Positions 45,830-54,818 of a DNA stretch of 64,000 nt are shown in pieces (position 1 is the first letter of the stretch; the number at the start of each line of letters is the position of its first letter). The stretch spans positions 10,408 to 74,407 of the forward strand of contig URHH01000001.1 in assembly GCA_900547615.1 (NCBI GenBank), written 5' to 3'. The notes under the pieces were generated by a model. The model ran no database searches. It was not told the DNA's origin and saw only the letters and a list, made by a program, of their open reading frames with translations. The translations under genes were made by a program, and so were the position numbers. This stretch comes from an uncultured Blautia sp. Lineage in GTDB: Bacteria > Bacillota > Clostridia > Lachnospirales > Lachnospiraceae.

Positions 45830-47173
45830 TTACACAAGTCTTCTTACAGAAAGAATCGTTCTGTATGTCGCATCATTGCTGATCTTGATTCCATCTCTTG
45901 AGTTGGAAGCGTGGACAATCTGTCCATTTCCCATGTAAATTGCCACATGACCGCCGTAGCAGATCAGGTCTCCAGGCTGTGCCTCAGAGTATGGTACTTC
46001 ATATCCTGCATTCTGCTGCTCATAAGAAGTTCTCGGAATACTTACGCCAAAGTTCGCATATACGCTCTGTGTAAATCCGGAGCAGTCTGCTCCGTTTGTG
46101 AGGCTTGTTCCGCCCCATACATACGGATTACCTACGAACTGTGTTGCATAATCTACAACGGAAGAACCTGAGCCTGAGTAAGACGGAGTGTCCTGACTCT
46201 CATACTCTTCCTGAGATACTGTGTTGTCAGAATCAATCACATTTCCATACTCGTCATATTCTACATCTTCAGAGCTTTCACTCTCTTCTGTGTATTCTTC
46301 CTCAGTGCTCTCTGTATCTTCGATTACATTTCCATCTTCGTCGTACTGAACTTCTTCGTTTTCTGCCTCTTCCTGGGCTGCCTGCTCTGCCGCCAGTCTT
46401 GCAGCCTCTTCTTCTGCTGCTCTTCTTGCAGCTTCTTCTGCTGCGATTCTCTCTGCTTCCAGTCTCTCAATCTCAGCCTGCTGTTCTGCAATCAGGTTTG
46501 CATATTCTGTTGCCTGCTGCTGTGCATATGCAATCTCAGCATCGCAGTTTGCAGAACTTGCTCTTCTTGCATCAATCTCATTCTGAAGAACAACGGACTG
46601 CTCTTCATAGGAAGCTTTCATCTCTTCCAGTTCAGCCTGCTCACTCTCGTATTTTGTCTGAAGTTTTTTTACTTCCTCGATAGTATTTACGTATTTTTCA
46701 AGACTCTTTCTGTCCTGATCATACATTTTCTGTGTGTACTCTGCTCTTGTGAGAAGGTCTGCCAGATTCTCTGCGTTCATCATCATCTGGAACCAGGCAT
46801 CGTCTCCGCCTTTTTCATAAAGGTACTGGATACGTTTCTTCATAGCTTCATACTGTTTATCGCGTGCCTTCTGTGCTTTTCCCAGATCCTGTTTTGTACG
46901 GACAATATCTACTTCTTTTGCAGAAATATCGTTTTTCAGCACATCAATGGAAACCATCACGTCTACAAGGTTTGCATCGAGAGTGGCGATTTCACTTTCC
47001 AACTGCTGTTTTGCCGCCCAAAGCTCGTCCATACGTGCATATGTAGCGTCTAACTGCTGGCTTGTCCATGCCTGCTCTTCTCTTAATTCTTCTTCTCTTG
47101 ATGCGCTTACGCTTACGACCTGAGTTCCACACATTAAAAGCGCCATTGCAAGGCACATAAGTCTTTTCTTCAT
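45830..47173 (-). CDS. Secreted coiled-coil NlpC/P60 peptidoglycan hydrolase (PcsB/CwlO-like)
   Basis: A 447-residue exported protein. A signal peptide of about 25 residues (ending VSA) is followed by a long coiled coil (about 30-275, Glu/Gln/Ala-rich), an acidic linker with two related YDEDGNVIE/YDEYGNVID units (about 285-325), and a C-terminal NlpC/P60 domain. Its catalytic cysteine is in GADCSGF and the histidines in GGHVAIY and IVHASN. This is the layout of PcsB and CwlO, cell-division or elongation endopeptidases usually activated by FtsEX. The ATG at 47173 has GAGGGTG 7 nt upstream; the ATG at 47179 is too close. Its own promoter and terminator make it monocistronic. Confidence 0.93.
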   Translation of the reverse strand: MKKRLMCLAMALLMCGTQVVSVSASREEELREEQAWTSQQLDATYARMDELWAAKQQLESEIATLDANLVDVMVSIDVLKNDISAKEVDIVRTKQDLGKAQKARDKQYEAMKKRIQYLYEKGGDDAWFQMMMNAENLADLLTRAEYTQKMYDQDRKSLEKYVNTIEEVKKLQTKYESEQAELEEMKASYEEQSVVLQNEIDARRASSANCDAEIAYAQQQATEYANLIAEQQAEIERLEAERIAAEEAARRAAEEEAARLAAEQAAQEEAENEEVQYDEDGNVIEDTESTEEEYTEESESSEDVEYDEYGNVIDSDNTVSQEEYESQDTPSYSGSGSSVVDYATQFVGNPYVWGGTSLTNGADCSGFTQSVYANFGVSIPRTSYEQQNAGYEVPYSEAQPGDLICYGGHVAIYMGNGQIVHASNSRDGIKISNDATYRTILSVRRLV

Positions 47174-47244
47174 AATCATTCACCCTCGTAACTTTTTAAT
47201 GCTTATATGTAACATTTATGAAATATCTGTTTTAATTCTTCTAC

Positions 47245-47273
47245 ATATTAACATACTGTTACGCTGTTTGCAA
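47245..47273 (-). promoter_or_regulatory. Promoter of the PcsB/CwlO-like gene
   Basis: Minus strand TTGCAA (47268-47273), 17-nt spacer, TAATAT (47245-47250). Confidence 0.7.
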
Positions 47274-47372
47274 GGGTTTTTTACAAAAAAGTTTAAAACT
47301 TTGTAACATTTAGAAACCTTTCCGAAACGATTACACAAGGATCCATGAAAGGATTACGAATCTATGACATAC

Positions 47373-47407
47373 AAAAACTCCTGAGACAAAAGGAAAAGTC
47401 TCAGGAG
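47373..47407 (-). terminator. Terminator of choline-binding protein 1 gene
   Basis: Perfect 10-bp stem (47378-47387 with 47398-47407), 10-nt loop and five U residues on the minus strand. Confidence 0.92.
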
Positions 47408-47429
47408 CAATGTACTTATTTTTTCATTT

Positions 47430-49031
47430 TTAAGAGAATAAGTCTGCAAGAATCTGGTCTGCTGTCATATTCTTATATCCCTCCGGATCACTAAGAGTAT
47501 TTGTATTCCATCTAAAATAGTCACCATTTCTAATGTAATGGCCACTAGACATATGATAGTTATACTTACCTACGCCTGGATATTTCGCCATATACTGTTC
47601 TGCAAGCTCAATTGCTCTACTATCATAATTGCCACTTGGTGTCGGTGTACCGGAAATCTGACAGCCTGCATTTGGTGTGGAATGTACGACCACAAGACTC
47701 TTATCAGCACACTGTCCAAGTACGATCCAGGTATGATTTCCATTATATCCAATATCTCCCGGCTGGAACTTGTAATTTGATGCCGCCAGGTTCGCCTGTG
47801 TGAGAATACTTCCCCAGCCTCTTGAGCGGTAACTCGGTCCAACATCTCCGGAAACAACTGTATATCCGTATCCTTCACCGCTTGTACTATGCATTACCTG
47901 ATAAGCTGCCCAGCCCACAAATCCGGAACAGTCAAGTCCCTTTGCACGGTTTGCTGTACTTAAATCATTCCAGTTATGATAATCGTAATCGCTGTCCTGA
48001 CTGTCATACCACTGTTTCCACATAGGACTTACTCCTTTTCTTGTGGAATCATTCCAACCGCCGCCCCATACGTAAAGAGCCTGTCCTACCGGCTGGAGTG
48101 CTCCCGCCAGGTAATTCTTAATGGTTCTTGTTCCGCTTGGCTTCTCTGTATTTGGTCCATCCGTTTTCAGCGTTGCAACGCCGTCTTTATCAAATACGTA
48201 GGTTTTTCCGCTGATCGTCATTTCTGTATTCTCTACACGGATACCGCCATTTTCAGGATTCAGGTAATATTTTGCGCCTGTCTGTTTGTTTGTTACCCAG
48301 CCGGTAACTTTTCTTCCGTCTGTACTCAGGAAATAGTAGGTTTTTCCGTCAATTTCTTTAAATCCATGAACCATAGCGCCATCTCTGTCTGACTTCAGAT
48401 CAGAATTAAAATAGCATTTCTTTTCGCTGCTGAATGTTTTCCATCCCCGCGCCATTCGCCCGGAAGGATTAAAATATCTGGTAATATTTTTTTTCGTATC
48501 TTTCAGCATTACGTCCGCTGACATAATACCTGTCTTTGTATTAAAATAATACTTGTCTTCTCCCAGATACAGCCAGCCGGTTCTCATAATTCCCGTGTCC
48601 GGATTGAAGTAATATTTCTTTCCGTCCAGAGTACACCACTGTGTCGCCATACGTCCGGAGGAAGTGAAGTATCTTCTGTTTCCGTCTCCATCTTTTCTCC
48701 AGCCGGTCGCCATATATAAGCTTTCCGGTGCAGCTTTCTGTAAGTCACCGCTTCCGAAGTAGTAACGGTATCCGTTTATTGTCTGCCAGCCTTTTTTCTG
48801 TTTGCCGGTTTTTGTATCAAAATAATATGTTTTTCCTTTTATCTTCTGTAATCCTTTTGCTTTTGCTCCACTATCCAATATGTAATATTGTTTGCCGTCA
48901 ATTTTCTGCCATCCCTTCTTCGCTGCTGCTTCTACTTGCATCGGCTGGGAAATAGATGTAACTCCTACGGCAGCAACTGCAAGCATAAGGAGCAATCCAA
49001 AAACCTTGAACTTCTTACATATTTTCCGCAT
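47430..49031 (-). CDS. Choline-binding-repeat protein with NlpC/P60-like C-terminal domain (copy 1)
   Basis: A 533-residue secreted protein. The signal peptide ends VEA near residue 36. Residues about 38-300 form roughly ten aromatic-rich cell-wall/choline-binding repeats (GWQKIDGKQYYI, GYRYYFG, GKKYYFN). The C-terminal part from about 310 has YVWGGGWN, the cysteine in GLDCSGFVGW and the histidines in GNHTWIVLG and VVHS. About 50 residues separate YVWGG and the catalytic Cys, far more than in ordinary NlpC/P60 enzymes. It is expected to bind wall polymers and cut peptide stems. The start at 49031 has GGAAGG 7 nt upstream; a GTG-initiated extension to 49058 is weaker. It is a tandem paralogue of 49228-50820. 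Confidence 0.9.
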   Translation of the reverse strand: MRKICKKFKVFGLLLMLAVAAVGVTSISQPMQVEAAAKKGWQKIDGKQYYILDSGAKAKGLQKIKGKTYYFDTKTGKQKKGWQTINGYRYYFGSGDLQKAAPESLYMATGWRKDGDGNRRYFTSSGRMATQWCTLDGKKYYFNPDTGIMRTGWLYLGEDKYYFNTKTGIMSADVMLKDTKKNITRYFNPSGRMARGWKTFSSEKKCYFNSDLKSDRDGAMVHGFKEIDGKTYYFLSTDGRKVTGWVTNKQTGAKYYLNPENGGIRVENTEMTISGKTYVFDKDGVATLKTDGPNTEKPSGTRTIKNYLAGALQPVGQALYVWGGGWNDSTRKGVSPMWKQWYDSQDSDYDYHNWNDLSTANRAKGLDCSGFVGWAAYQVMHSTSGEGYGYTVVSGDVGPSYRSRGWGSILTQANLAASNYKFQPGDIGYNGNHTWIVLGQCADKSLVVVHSTPNAGCQISGTPTPSGNYDSRAIELAEQYMAKYPGVGKYNYHMSSGHYIRNGDYFRWNTNTLSDPEGYKNMTADQILADLFS

Positions 49032-49109
49032 AGATACCTTCCTTTTCTCTTTTTGCACCCTTTTATATCGGGTGCTATTTTTTACAATTTTGTTACAAAC
49101 CTGTAACTC

Positions 49110-49138
49110 ATTATATACGATAAATAACTTCCCGTCAA
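49110..49138 (-). promoter_or_regulatory. Promoter of choline-binding protein 1
   Basis: Minus strand TTGACG (49133-49138), 17-nt spacer, TATAAT (49110-49115). A GTTACA/TGTAAC inverted repeat (49092-49107) lies at the predicted start point. Confidence 0.85.
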
Positions 49139-49181
49139 CAGAGTTTTGATATTTTCAGCGTTTTGCCGATAAAAAGCCCGT

Positions 49182-49219
49182 AAAAAAGGATGGAAGCTTT
49201 TCTCTCCCATCCTTTTTTT
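49182..49219 (-). terminator. Terminator of choline-binding protein 2 gene
   Basis: A GGATGG/CCATCC stem extended by A-T pairs on both sides with a U-rich tail on the minus strand. Confidence 0.9.
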
Positions 49220-49227
49220 ATCCTTAT

Positions 49228-50820
49228 TTAACTGAATAAATCCGCAAGAACCTGATCTGCCGTCATATTCTTATATCCATCCGGATCGCTGAGGGTATTG
49301 CTGTTCCATCTGAAATAATTGCCGTTTACAAAATAGCTTTCAAGTCCTGCACATGTATGGTAATCGTATTTGTAAAATCCATTATATCTTGACATATACT
49401 CTCTGGCAAGAGCAACTGCCTGACTGTCGCCATTTCCGCCCGGTGTTGTTGTACCGGAAATCTGGCAACCTGCATTCGGTGTGGAATGTACGATCACAAG
49501 ACTCTTATCAGAGCACTGTCCGAGCACGATCCAGGTATGTCCGGCATTGTATCCCACATCACCGGCTTTTAACGTATAATTGCTTTTCTTAATATCCGCA
49601 ACTGACAATGTAGTACCCCAGCCTCTTGACCGGTAGCTCGGACCAACTTCTCCAGAAACGACTGTGTAGCCTTCTCCTTCTCCTGACTTGCTGTGCATTA
49701 CCTGATAAGCTGCCCATCCCACAAATCCGGAACAGTCAAATCCTTTTTCTCTCTGATACATGTAGTTTTTATAATTATAACTGCTGTCCTGACTGTCATA
49801 CCACTGTTTCCAGAGAGGACTTAACCCTTTTCTTGTGGCATCGTTCCAGCCTCCGCCCCATACATAAAGAGCCTGTCCTACCGGCTGAAGCGCGCCTGCC
49901 AGATAATTCTTAATAGTTCTCTTTCCTGTAGGCTGTGAAATATCCGGACCGACTGTCTTTATAACTGCAGCGCCTTCCTTGTCAAAAATATAAACAACGC
50001 CGTCTATTTCCATCTCTGTATTCTTTACAAGAACACCGCCATTATCCGGGTTCAGATAATATTTCTTTCCAGTGCTCTTCATGGTAAGCCAGCCCTCAAC
50101 CTTGTCTCCTGTCTTACTGTAAAAATAATATGTCTTTCCATCTATATCATGGAAACCGATAGCCATTGCACCGTCTCTGTCTGACTTAAGATTTGAAATA
50201 AAGTAGCACTTTCTGTCGGGGAAGGTTTTCCAGCCCCTTGCCATTCGTCCAGAAGGATTAAAATATCTCACAATATTTTTCTTCGTATCCTTCAGCATTA
50301 CATCTGACGCCATAATACCTGTTTTGGCATTAAAGTAATACTTGTCGTCTCCCAGGTACAGCCAGCCTTTTTTCATGATTCCCGTACTTTTATCAAAATA
50401 ATATTTCTTATCTTTCAATGTAAGCCACTGTGTGACCATGCGTCCCTGAGAATTAAAATAGCGTCTGTTGCCATCTCCGTCCTGCCGCCAGCCTACGGCT
50501 GCATTCAGCTCCTGCGGCTTACATGTTTTCAGATTGCCGATTCCAAAATAATAACGATAGCCGTCTATTGTCTTCCATCCCTTTTGCTGAACGCCTGTCT
50601 TTTTATCAAAATAATACACCTTATCATTTAAGACAGTAAGTCCTTTTGCCTTTGAGCCGTTCTGCAAAATATAATACTGTTTCCCATTGATCTTCTGCCA
50701 GCCCTTCTTTGCTGCAGCCTCTACCTGCGTGGGATTTGCCACTGCTGTAACGCCAACTGTTACTGCCGCAAGCATAAGAAGCAGACTCCAGATTCTCAAC
50801 TTTTTCAATACTTTTTTCAT
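49228..50820 (-). CDS. Choline-binding-repeat protein with NlpC/P60-like C-terminal domain (copy 2)
   Basis: A 530-residue paralogue of the protein at 47430-49031 with the same signal peptide, repeat array and C-terminal domain. The catalytic Cys is in GFDCSGFVGW, histidines in AGHTWIVLG and IVHS, and both end with NMTADQ(V/I)LADLFS. Differences concentrate in repeats and in the segment between YVWGG and the cysteine. Each copy has its own promoter with an identical TTGACG box and its own terminator, so they are separate transcription units rather than an operon. The pair arose by tandem duplication. Confidence 0.9.
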   Translation of the reverse strand: MKKVLKKLRIWSLLLMLAAVTVGVTAVANPTQVEAAAKKGWQKINGKQYYILQNGSKAKGLTVLNDKVYYFDKKTGVQQKGWKTIDGYRYYFGIGNLKTCKPQELNAAVGWRQDGDGNRRYFNSQGRMVTQWLTLKDKKYYFDKSTGIMKKGWLYLGDDKYYFNAKTGIMASDVMLKDTKKNIVRYFNPSGRMARGWKTFPDRKCYFISNLKSDRDGAMAIGFHDIDGKTYYFYSKTGDKVEGWLTMKSTGKKYYLNPDNGGVLVKNTEMEIDGVVYIFDKEGAAVIKTVGPDISQPTGKRTIKNYLAGALQPVGQALYVWGGGWNDATRKGLSPLWKQWYDSQDSSYNYKNYMYQREKGFDCSGFVGWAAYQVMHSKSGEGEGYTVVSGEVGPSYRSRGWGTTLSVADIKKSNYTLKAGDVGYNAGHTWIVLGQCSDKSLVIVHSTPNAGCQISGTTTPGGNGDSQAVALAREYMSRYNGFYKYDYHTCAGLESYFVNGNYFRWNSNTLSDPDGYKNMTADQVLADLFS

Positions 50821-50899
50821 GTTCTCCGTCCCCTTTTACTCTGTTTCCGGTTACCTGATTTCCATAGTATTTTACAATTTTATTACAGCCTTATAAAGA

Positions 50900-50928
50900 A
50901 GTATAAACCTGTCCGATTTTTCCGTCAA
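50900..50928 (-). promoter_or_regulatory. Promoter of choline-binding protein 2
   Basis: Minus strand TTGACG (50923-50928), 17-nt spacer, TATACT (50900-50905), parallel to the copy 1 promoter. Confidence 0.82.
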
Positions 50929-50988
50929 CACCTGGGAGCAAGGAACTGAAAGTCTGTGAAATCTCCACAATTTTCCACAAAGAAATTA

Positions 50989-51016
50989 GGACAAAACACA
51001 CAAAGATGTTTTGTCC
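50989..51016. terminator. Hairpin behind the diaminopimelate dehydrogenase gene
   Basis: A perfect 10-bp stem (50989-50998 with 51007-51016) with an 8-nt loop. On the minus strand it has only a short, interrupted U tract, so termination may be partial. Confidence 0.55.
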
Positions 51017-51078
51017 CTTTTACACACAAATCCGATATTTAATATTTATCCGGTCTGTTCACAGATAAGTCTCTGAGA

Positions 51079-52065
51079 TTACAGAAGATTCTTACGAAGC
51101 TCTGCTCCGTCCAAAGCGCTCAAATAAGCTGGCGCTACATCGAATACTGTCTTGCAGCCTTTCTGTCCTTCTTTGTACATGCGGTATGCTGCACGGGCGT
51201 ATGCCACGATGACAGAAGAGGTAAACTCCGGATTGGAATCCAGTTTCAGACTGTATTCGATCACATGACTATTTTCATTATCCCAGCCTGTTTTTCCGCT
51301 TCTGATGACAAAACCGCCATGCGGAATCCCGCTGTGATCCCGTTTCAGTTCTTCCTCTGTGATAAAATGAACGGTTGTATCATAATCTGCAAAATAGTTC
51401 GGCATATTTTTGATTTCTTCTTCGATTTTCTTAAGGTCTGCGCCTTCCTCCGGCACAACGAAGCACTCTCTTGTGTGCTTCTGTCTTGTAGTAAGCTCCG
51501 GATTCTCTCCGTTTCTCACGGATTCAAGAGCAGATTCTACAGGAATAGTGTACTGCTTGCCGTCTTTTACGCCTTCCACGCGGCGGATTGCATCGGAATG
51601 TCCCTGGCTTACGCCTTTTCCCCAGAATGTGTAATCTTTTCCATTTGTAAGGATTGCGTTTGCATACATACGGTTCAGGGAAAACATTCCCGGATCCCAG
51701 CCTACGGAAATAATTCCAACGTGACCGCTCTCCTGTGCTTTTTCATCTACATTTGCAAAATGCTCCGGGATTCTGGCGTGTGTATCAAAGCTGTCCACCA
51801 CATTAAACCATTGTGCAAGCTCCGGTGTCTGCTCCGGAAGGTCTGTCGCACTTCCTCCGCAGAGGATCATTACATCTATCTCATCTTTCATGGAAACCGC
51901 CTGATCTGCGGAATAAACTTTTCCGCCTTCTGTAAGGATTTTTACAGTAGCAGGATCGCGGCGTGTAAATACGCCTGCAAGCTCCATATCCGGGTTATGT
52001 TTGATGGCGCACTCTACGCCCCGTCCCAGATTTCCATATCCAAAAATTCCAACACGAATGCTCAT
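51079..52065 (-). CDS. ddh: meso-Diaminopimelate D-dehydrogenase
   Basis: A 328-residue NADPH-dependent amino acid dehydrogenase. The start IRVGIFGYGNLGRGVE and the segments GGSATDLPEQ, VVDSFDTH, SVGWDPGMFSLNR, GKGVSQGHSDAIRR and SGIPHGGFV are hallmarks of Ddh. It makes meso-diaminopimelate directly from tetrahydrodipicolinate and ammonia, a shortcut in lysine and peptidoglycan precursor synthesis. It has its own consensus promoter (52104-52132) and is monocistronic. Length is normal. Confidence 0.96.
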   Translation of the reverse strand: MSIRVGIFGYGNLGRGVECAIKHNPDMELAGVFTRRDPATVKILTEGGKVYSADQAVSMKDEIDVMILCGGSATDLPEQTPELAQWFNVVDSFDTHARIPEHFANVDEKAQESGHVGIISVGWDPGMFSLNRMYANAILTNGKDYTFWGKGVSQGHSDAIRRVEGVKDGKQYTIPVESALESVRNGENPELTTRQKHTRECFVVPEEGADLKKIEEEIKNMPNYFADYDTTVHFITEEELKRDHSGIPHGGFVIRSGKTGWDNENSHVIEYSLKLDSNPEFTSSVIVAYARAAYRMYKEGQKGCKTVFDVAPAYLSALDGAELRKNLL

Positions 52066-52103
52066 ACTTAATTCCTCCTGTCCATTTCTTTTAACACTTT
52101 AAC

Positions 52104-52132
52104 ATAGTAATACGTTCAATTAAGATTGTCAA
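52104..52132 (-). promoter_or_regulatory. ddh promoter
   Basis: Minus strand TTGACA (52127-52132), 17-nt spacer, TACTAT (52104-52109). Confidence 0.82.
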
Positions 52133-52139
52133 TATTTTT

Positions 52140-52787
52140 TTAACAGCATACAAAAGTTCCCGGACAGCAGCAATTACAGGCAGCCTGGGCAAGGCAGAGG
52201 TTCATACAGATATTTCCTGTTCCTCTGGGCATTCCTCCAAACGGACTCTGCTGTTCCTGATACCAGGTTCCGCCTCCCTCCATACGCTGGAGCACCATTC
52301 TGTACTGCATATTGTCAGGTTCCAGGCGCACAGCCTCCCGAATGTGGTTCAGGGCATTTACATTATTTCCCATTCCCATATTTGCCATTGCAGACAGGTA
52401 GTACCACTGCCCGTTTCTCTGGGAAAGGGAACTTAACACATTCAAAGCTTCCTGATAATGTCCGCTTTGTACGTAATTTGCCGCAGCCTGTCTTCTCAGC
52501 TCCTCCTCATCCTGGTAGGTACTGCTTCTCTGACCTCCGCCGTAGCCTCCGAATCCGCCAAAACCACCGTAGCTGTTTTCTGCAGAATCATATCCATACT
52601 CGCGTTCCTTCATAATCTGCTCATACGCCTGCTGAACCTGCTTGAATTTTTCTTCCGCCTGATCCTTGTTTGGATTATTGATATTCGCGTCCGGGTGATA
52701 TTTCCGGCTGAGACGGCGGTATGCTTTTTTTACTTCATCATCTGTTGCACTTCGAGGTACACCTAACACACTATATGGATCTAACAT
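52140..52787 (-). CDS. DnaJ-domain protein with TPR-like repeats and Cys-rich tail
   Basis: A 215-residue protein. A J domain occupies residues 1-65 ([26 protein letters not shown] present), followed by a Gly/Tyr-rich linker, a short TPR-like helical region (about 100-165) and a C-terminal tail with eight cysteines in the last 25 residues. It lacks the DnaJ zinc-finger and substrate domains, so it is a J-domain cochaperone for DnaK with a private target. It overlaps the DUF5685 gene by 7 nt and is probably dedicated to that partner. The cysteine tail may bind a metal. Confidence 0.88.
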   Translation of the reverse strand: MLDPYSVLGVPRSATDDEVKKAYRRLSRKYHPDANINNPNKDQAEEKFKQVQQAYEQIMKEREYGYDSAENSYGGFGGFGGYGGGQRSSTYQDEEELRRQAAANYVQSGHYQEALNVLSSLSQRNGQWYYLSAMANMGMGNNVNALNHIREAVRLEPDNMQYRMVLQRMEGGGTWYQEQQSPFGGMPRGTGNICMNLCLAQAACNCCCPGTFVCC

Positions 52788-53629
52788 TTCTCTCTTTTCT
52801 CCCGTTCTTCCCTTCTTCTTTTACTAATCTCCTCAAATCTGCACCAGACGCCGGAATATAGTATATTTCGGAGAATATCTCCGTATTTTATAACAGGAAG
52901 TTTCTCAAACTCTTTACAGACTTCTGCAAGCATCATGATCAGAATGCTGCGAACTTCCTCCTCAAACCCTTTCAGCATACACTTTTCAGAAAACGGATTG
53001 TAATTTCCATTTTCCGCGTCTTTTTCCACATCATCATAAGCATCAAGAAGGTAGATAAACTTTCCAAGATAAAACCCGATTTTTCGAAGAGATTTTTCCC
53101 ACATATCATGTCGTACTGCAAGAATCTCCTCCATAATTTTTCCAAAACAGCCCGCCATTTTATCAAGGTCTTTTTCACCTTCTTTTTCCCAGGCAGACAA
53201 ACGCTCCAGATGTTCTGTAATAACCGGAATTTTCTCTTTGTATACTTCTTCCAGATGATTTTCCCTGTTCTGAAGAAGGGCTGCATATATACGGCGAGAT
53301 ACCTTCTTCTCATCATTCCAGTCGTCCATACACTTATAATAGGTAAGAAGAATGTTCATATCAGCTCCATATTCCGTCATTTCATTTTTTCTTACCTGCT
53401 GCTTGTGAACAGGATGAACGGCACATCTCGTTGTACCCTGTTTTGTGGGCGGCTCATAAAGCCCGCTTAAAAGCATGACTACAAAGGTCATATCATAACT
53501 TATGGAAATCTGTCCGGAAACGCCGTACTTTCTTTTCAGCTCACGGCATAAGCCGCAGTAAAAAGAACGATATACGTCAAAATCCTTAAATTTCATCTCC
53601 GGCTTATTTACAATTACATATCCGAACAT
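52781..53629 (-). CDS. DUF5685 family helical protein
   Basis: A 282-residue, mostly helical cytosolic protein of the DUF5685 family, recognised by the start [14 protein letters not shown] and the FYCGLC motif. Acidic clusters [10 protein letters not shown] and [11 protein letters not shown] lie at spacing reminiscent of the paired Asp-rich motifs of all-alpha isoprenoid synthases, a resemblance by eye only. Two cysteines at 25-28 and one in RCAVHP could hold a metal. It is encoded between a zinc-ribbon membrane protein (1-nt gap) and the J-domain gene (overlap). No function is established. Confidence 0.8.
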   Translation of the reverse strand: MFGYVIVNKPEMKFKDFDVYRSFYCGLCRELKRKYGVSGQISISYDMTFVVMLLSGLYEPPTKQGTTRCAVHPVHKQQVRKNEMTEYGADMNILLTYYKCMDDWNDEKKVSRRIYAALLQNRENHLEEVYKEKIPVITEHLERLSAWEKEGEKDLDKMAGCFGKIMEEILAVRHDMWEKSLRKIGFYLGKFIYLLDAYDDVEKDAENGNYNPFSEKCMLKGFEEEVRSILIMMLAEVCKEFEKLPVIKYGDILRNILYSGVWCRFEEISKRRREEREKREKC

Positions 53630-53630
53630 C

Positions 53631-54038
53631 TCAGCTCCTCTTTACAAACTTTGTATGGCATTTTGGACAGTCAATCTCTATTTTTCCCTTTCCTTTTGGA
53701 ATCCTGATTTTCTGTCCGCAGCCCGGGCATGTATAAATATGATTTGTCTTACGCTCTGCCATCAGGCTTTTTTCTTTCTGAAAACGCAGGCGAAGCTTCG
53801 CTGTTCTTGCAAGAAACCACTGATTTTCCTCATATCTTTTCTGGATATTTCTGGAAAAAATTCGGAAATAAGTGTAAATAATGGCAGCAAGACCCAGTGT
53901 ATCAAGAAGCGCTCCCATATTGCTTCTCCCTGTAAAAATAGAAAGCAGAACACACACAAACGCCGCTCCCATTGTAAATTTTGCCAGGTCGTCCACGCCA
54001 TAGCGTCCCTGCATAAACCGGATAAACTTTTCTTTCAT
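53631..54038 (-). CDS. Small membrane protein with C-terminal zinc ribbon
   Basis: A 135-residue protein with two membrane segments (about 20-60) and a C-terminal zinc ribbon (YTCPGCGQKIRIPKG then IDCPKCHTKF, two CPxC pairs). The start at 54038 has AAGGAG 7 nt upstream; a longer in-frame reading overlaps the flavin reductase gene. It precedes the DUF5685 gene by 1 nt. Function is unknown; it may anchor the DUF5685/J-domain group at the membrane. Confidence 0.85.
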   Translation of the reverse strand: MKEKFIRFMQGRYGVDDLAKFTMGAAFVCVLLSIFTGRSNMGALLDTLGLAAIIYTYFRIFSRNIQKRYEENQWFLARTAKLRLRFQKEKSLMAERKTNHIYTCPGCGQKIRIPKGKGKIEIDCPKCHTKFVKRS

Positions 54039-54052
54039 TTCACTACTCCTTA

Positions 54053-54559
54053 CTATTCTCTTACAAGTACCTTTTCCACTTCTGCTATGTACATTACATG
54101 GTAATCTTTTTCCGGATACCATTTTCCATCGTTTTCCTTCTCATCAAAGCACTGTGGTTTGATGTCGTCATGGTACATTTTTCTGCATACCATAATCATA
54201 TCTGCCTCTTCAATTCCTGCTGTTCCGTCTGTGAAATAAGGAGTCAGACCTGCCTCTTTGATTTTGTCGATTCCCTTTCCACTGACACGTCCACAGTAGC
54301 CAAGCTCCTGTCTGTATTTTTCCCCGAGAACAGAAATGGTAAAGCGCTCTTCTCTGTCTACAAATTCCTTTGTATAACGCTGCGGACGGATATACACAGT
54401 CACTGCGTTTTTTCCCCACATAACTCCCATTGCGCCCCAGCTTGCTGTCATTGTATTGCATTTTTCTTCGTTTCCCGCTGTAATAAGAAGCCATTCCTTT
54501 CCGATTTTTGTGAAAGGATTCATTGTCAGCTCTTCTGCTTTTACTTCTTTAAATCCCAT
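54053..54559 (-). CDS. Flavin-reductase-like FMN-binding protein
   Basis: A 168-residue split-barrel protein of the flavin reductase domain family. The FMN-contact regions NTMTASWGAMGVMWGKN and VYIRPQRYTKEFV are recognisable. Many Clostridia carry such proteins of unknown substrate, with roles in electron transfer or ferric reduction. It is 14 nt upstream of the zinc-ribbon gene and may head the same transcript. GAGGAGG precedes the ATG at 54559. Confidence 0.9.
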   Translation of the reverse strand: MGFKEVKAEELTMNPFTKIGKEWLLITAGNEEKCNTMTASWGAMGVMWGKNAVTVYIRPQRYTKEFVDREERFTISVLGEKYRQELGYCGRVSGKGIDKIKEAGLTPYFTDGTAGIEEADMIMVCRKMYHDDIKPQCFDEKENDGKWYPEKDYHVMYIAEVEKVLVRE

Positions 54560-54660
54560 TTTGTATTCCTCCTCTATGTTTCACTGCTTTATTGTCAAAT
54601 TTAGGATATATTCTATCACAGTTGAGATGGATTTTCCAGTGATACACAGAAAGTTCATAT

Positions 54661-54760
54661 GTACAGTTCACGCAGACAGACAGATTGATGAGCAAATTAG
54701 CTGCGCAGCAGCGAAAAAGCGCTGTAAGCGCGATTTGCGAATGGCGCGGGTGAACTGTAC
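54661..54760. repeat. 100-bp palindrome-ended structured element
   Basis: Perfect 11-bp inverted ends GTACAGTTCAC/GTGAACTGTAC enclose a GC-richer core with an internal CAGCG/CGCTG hairpin and several GCGC-type pairings. No open frame of note crosses it. It lies in the 316-nt divergent gap between the flavin reductase and ECF genes. It may be a non-autonomous mobile repeat (MITE-like) or a structured leader RNA. Confidence 0.6.
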
Positions 54761-54818
54761 CTATTAATTTAGAATCCACTCCTCTAACTGTCCCTTTAAA
54801 AATACCGAAAATTGGATA

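Noticed and set aside
47500..50800. Regularly repeated sequence resembling an array
   Set aside because: The periodicity is the protein-level choline-binding repeats of two wall proteins, not a CRISPR array; spacing and sequence vary as coding repeats do.
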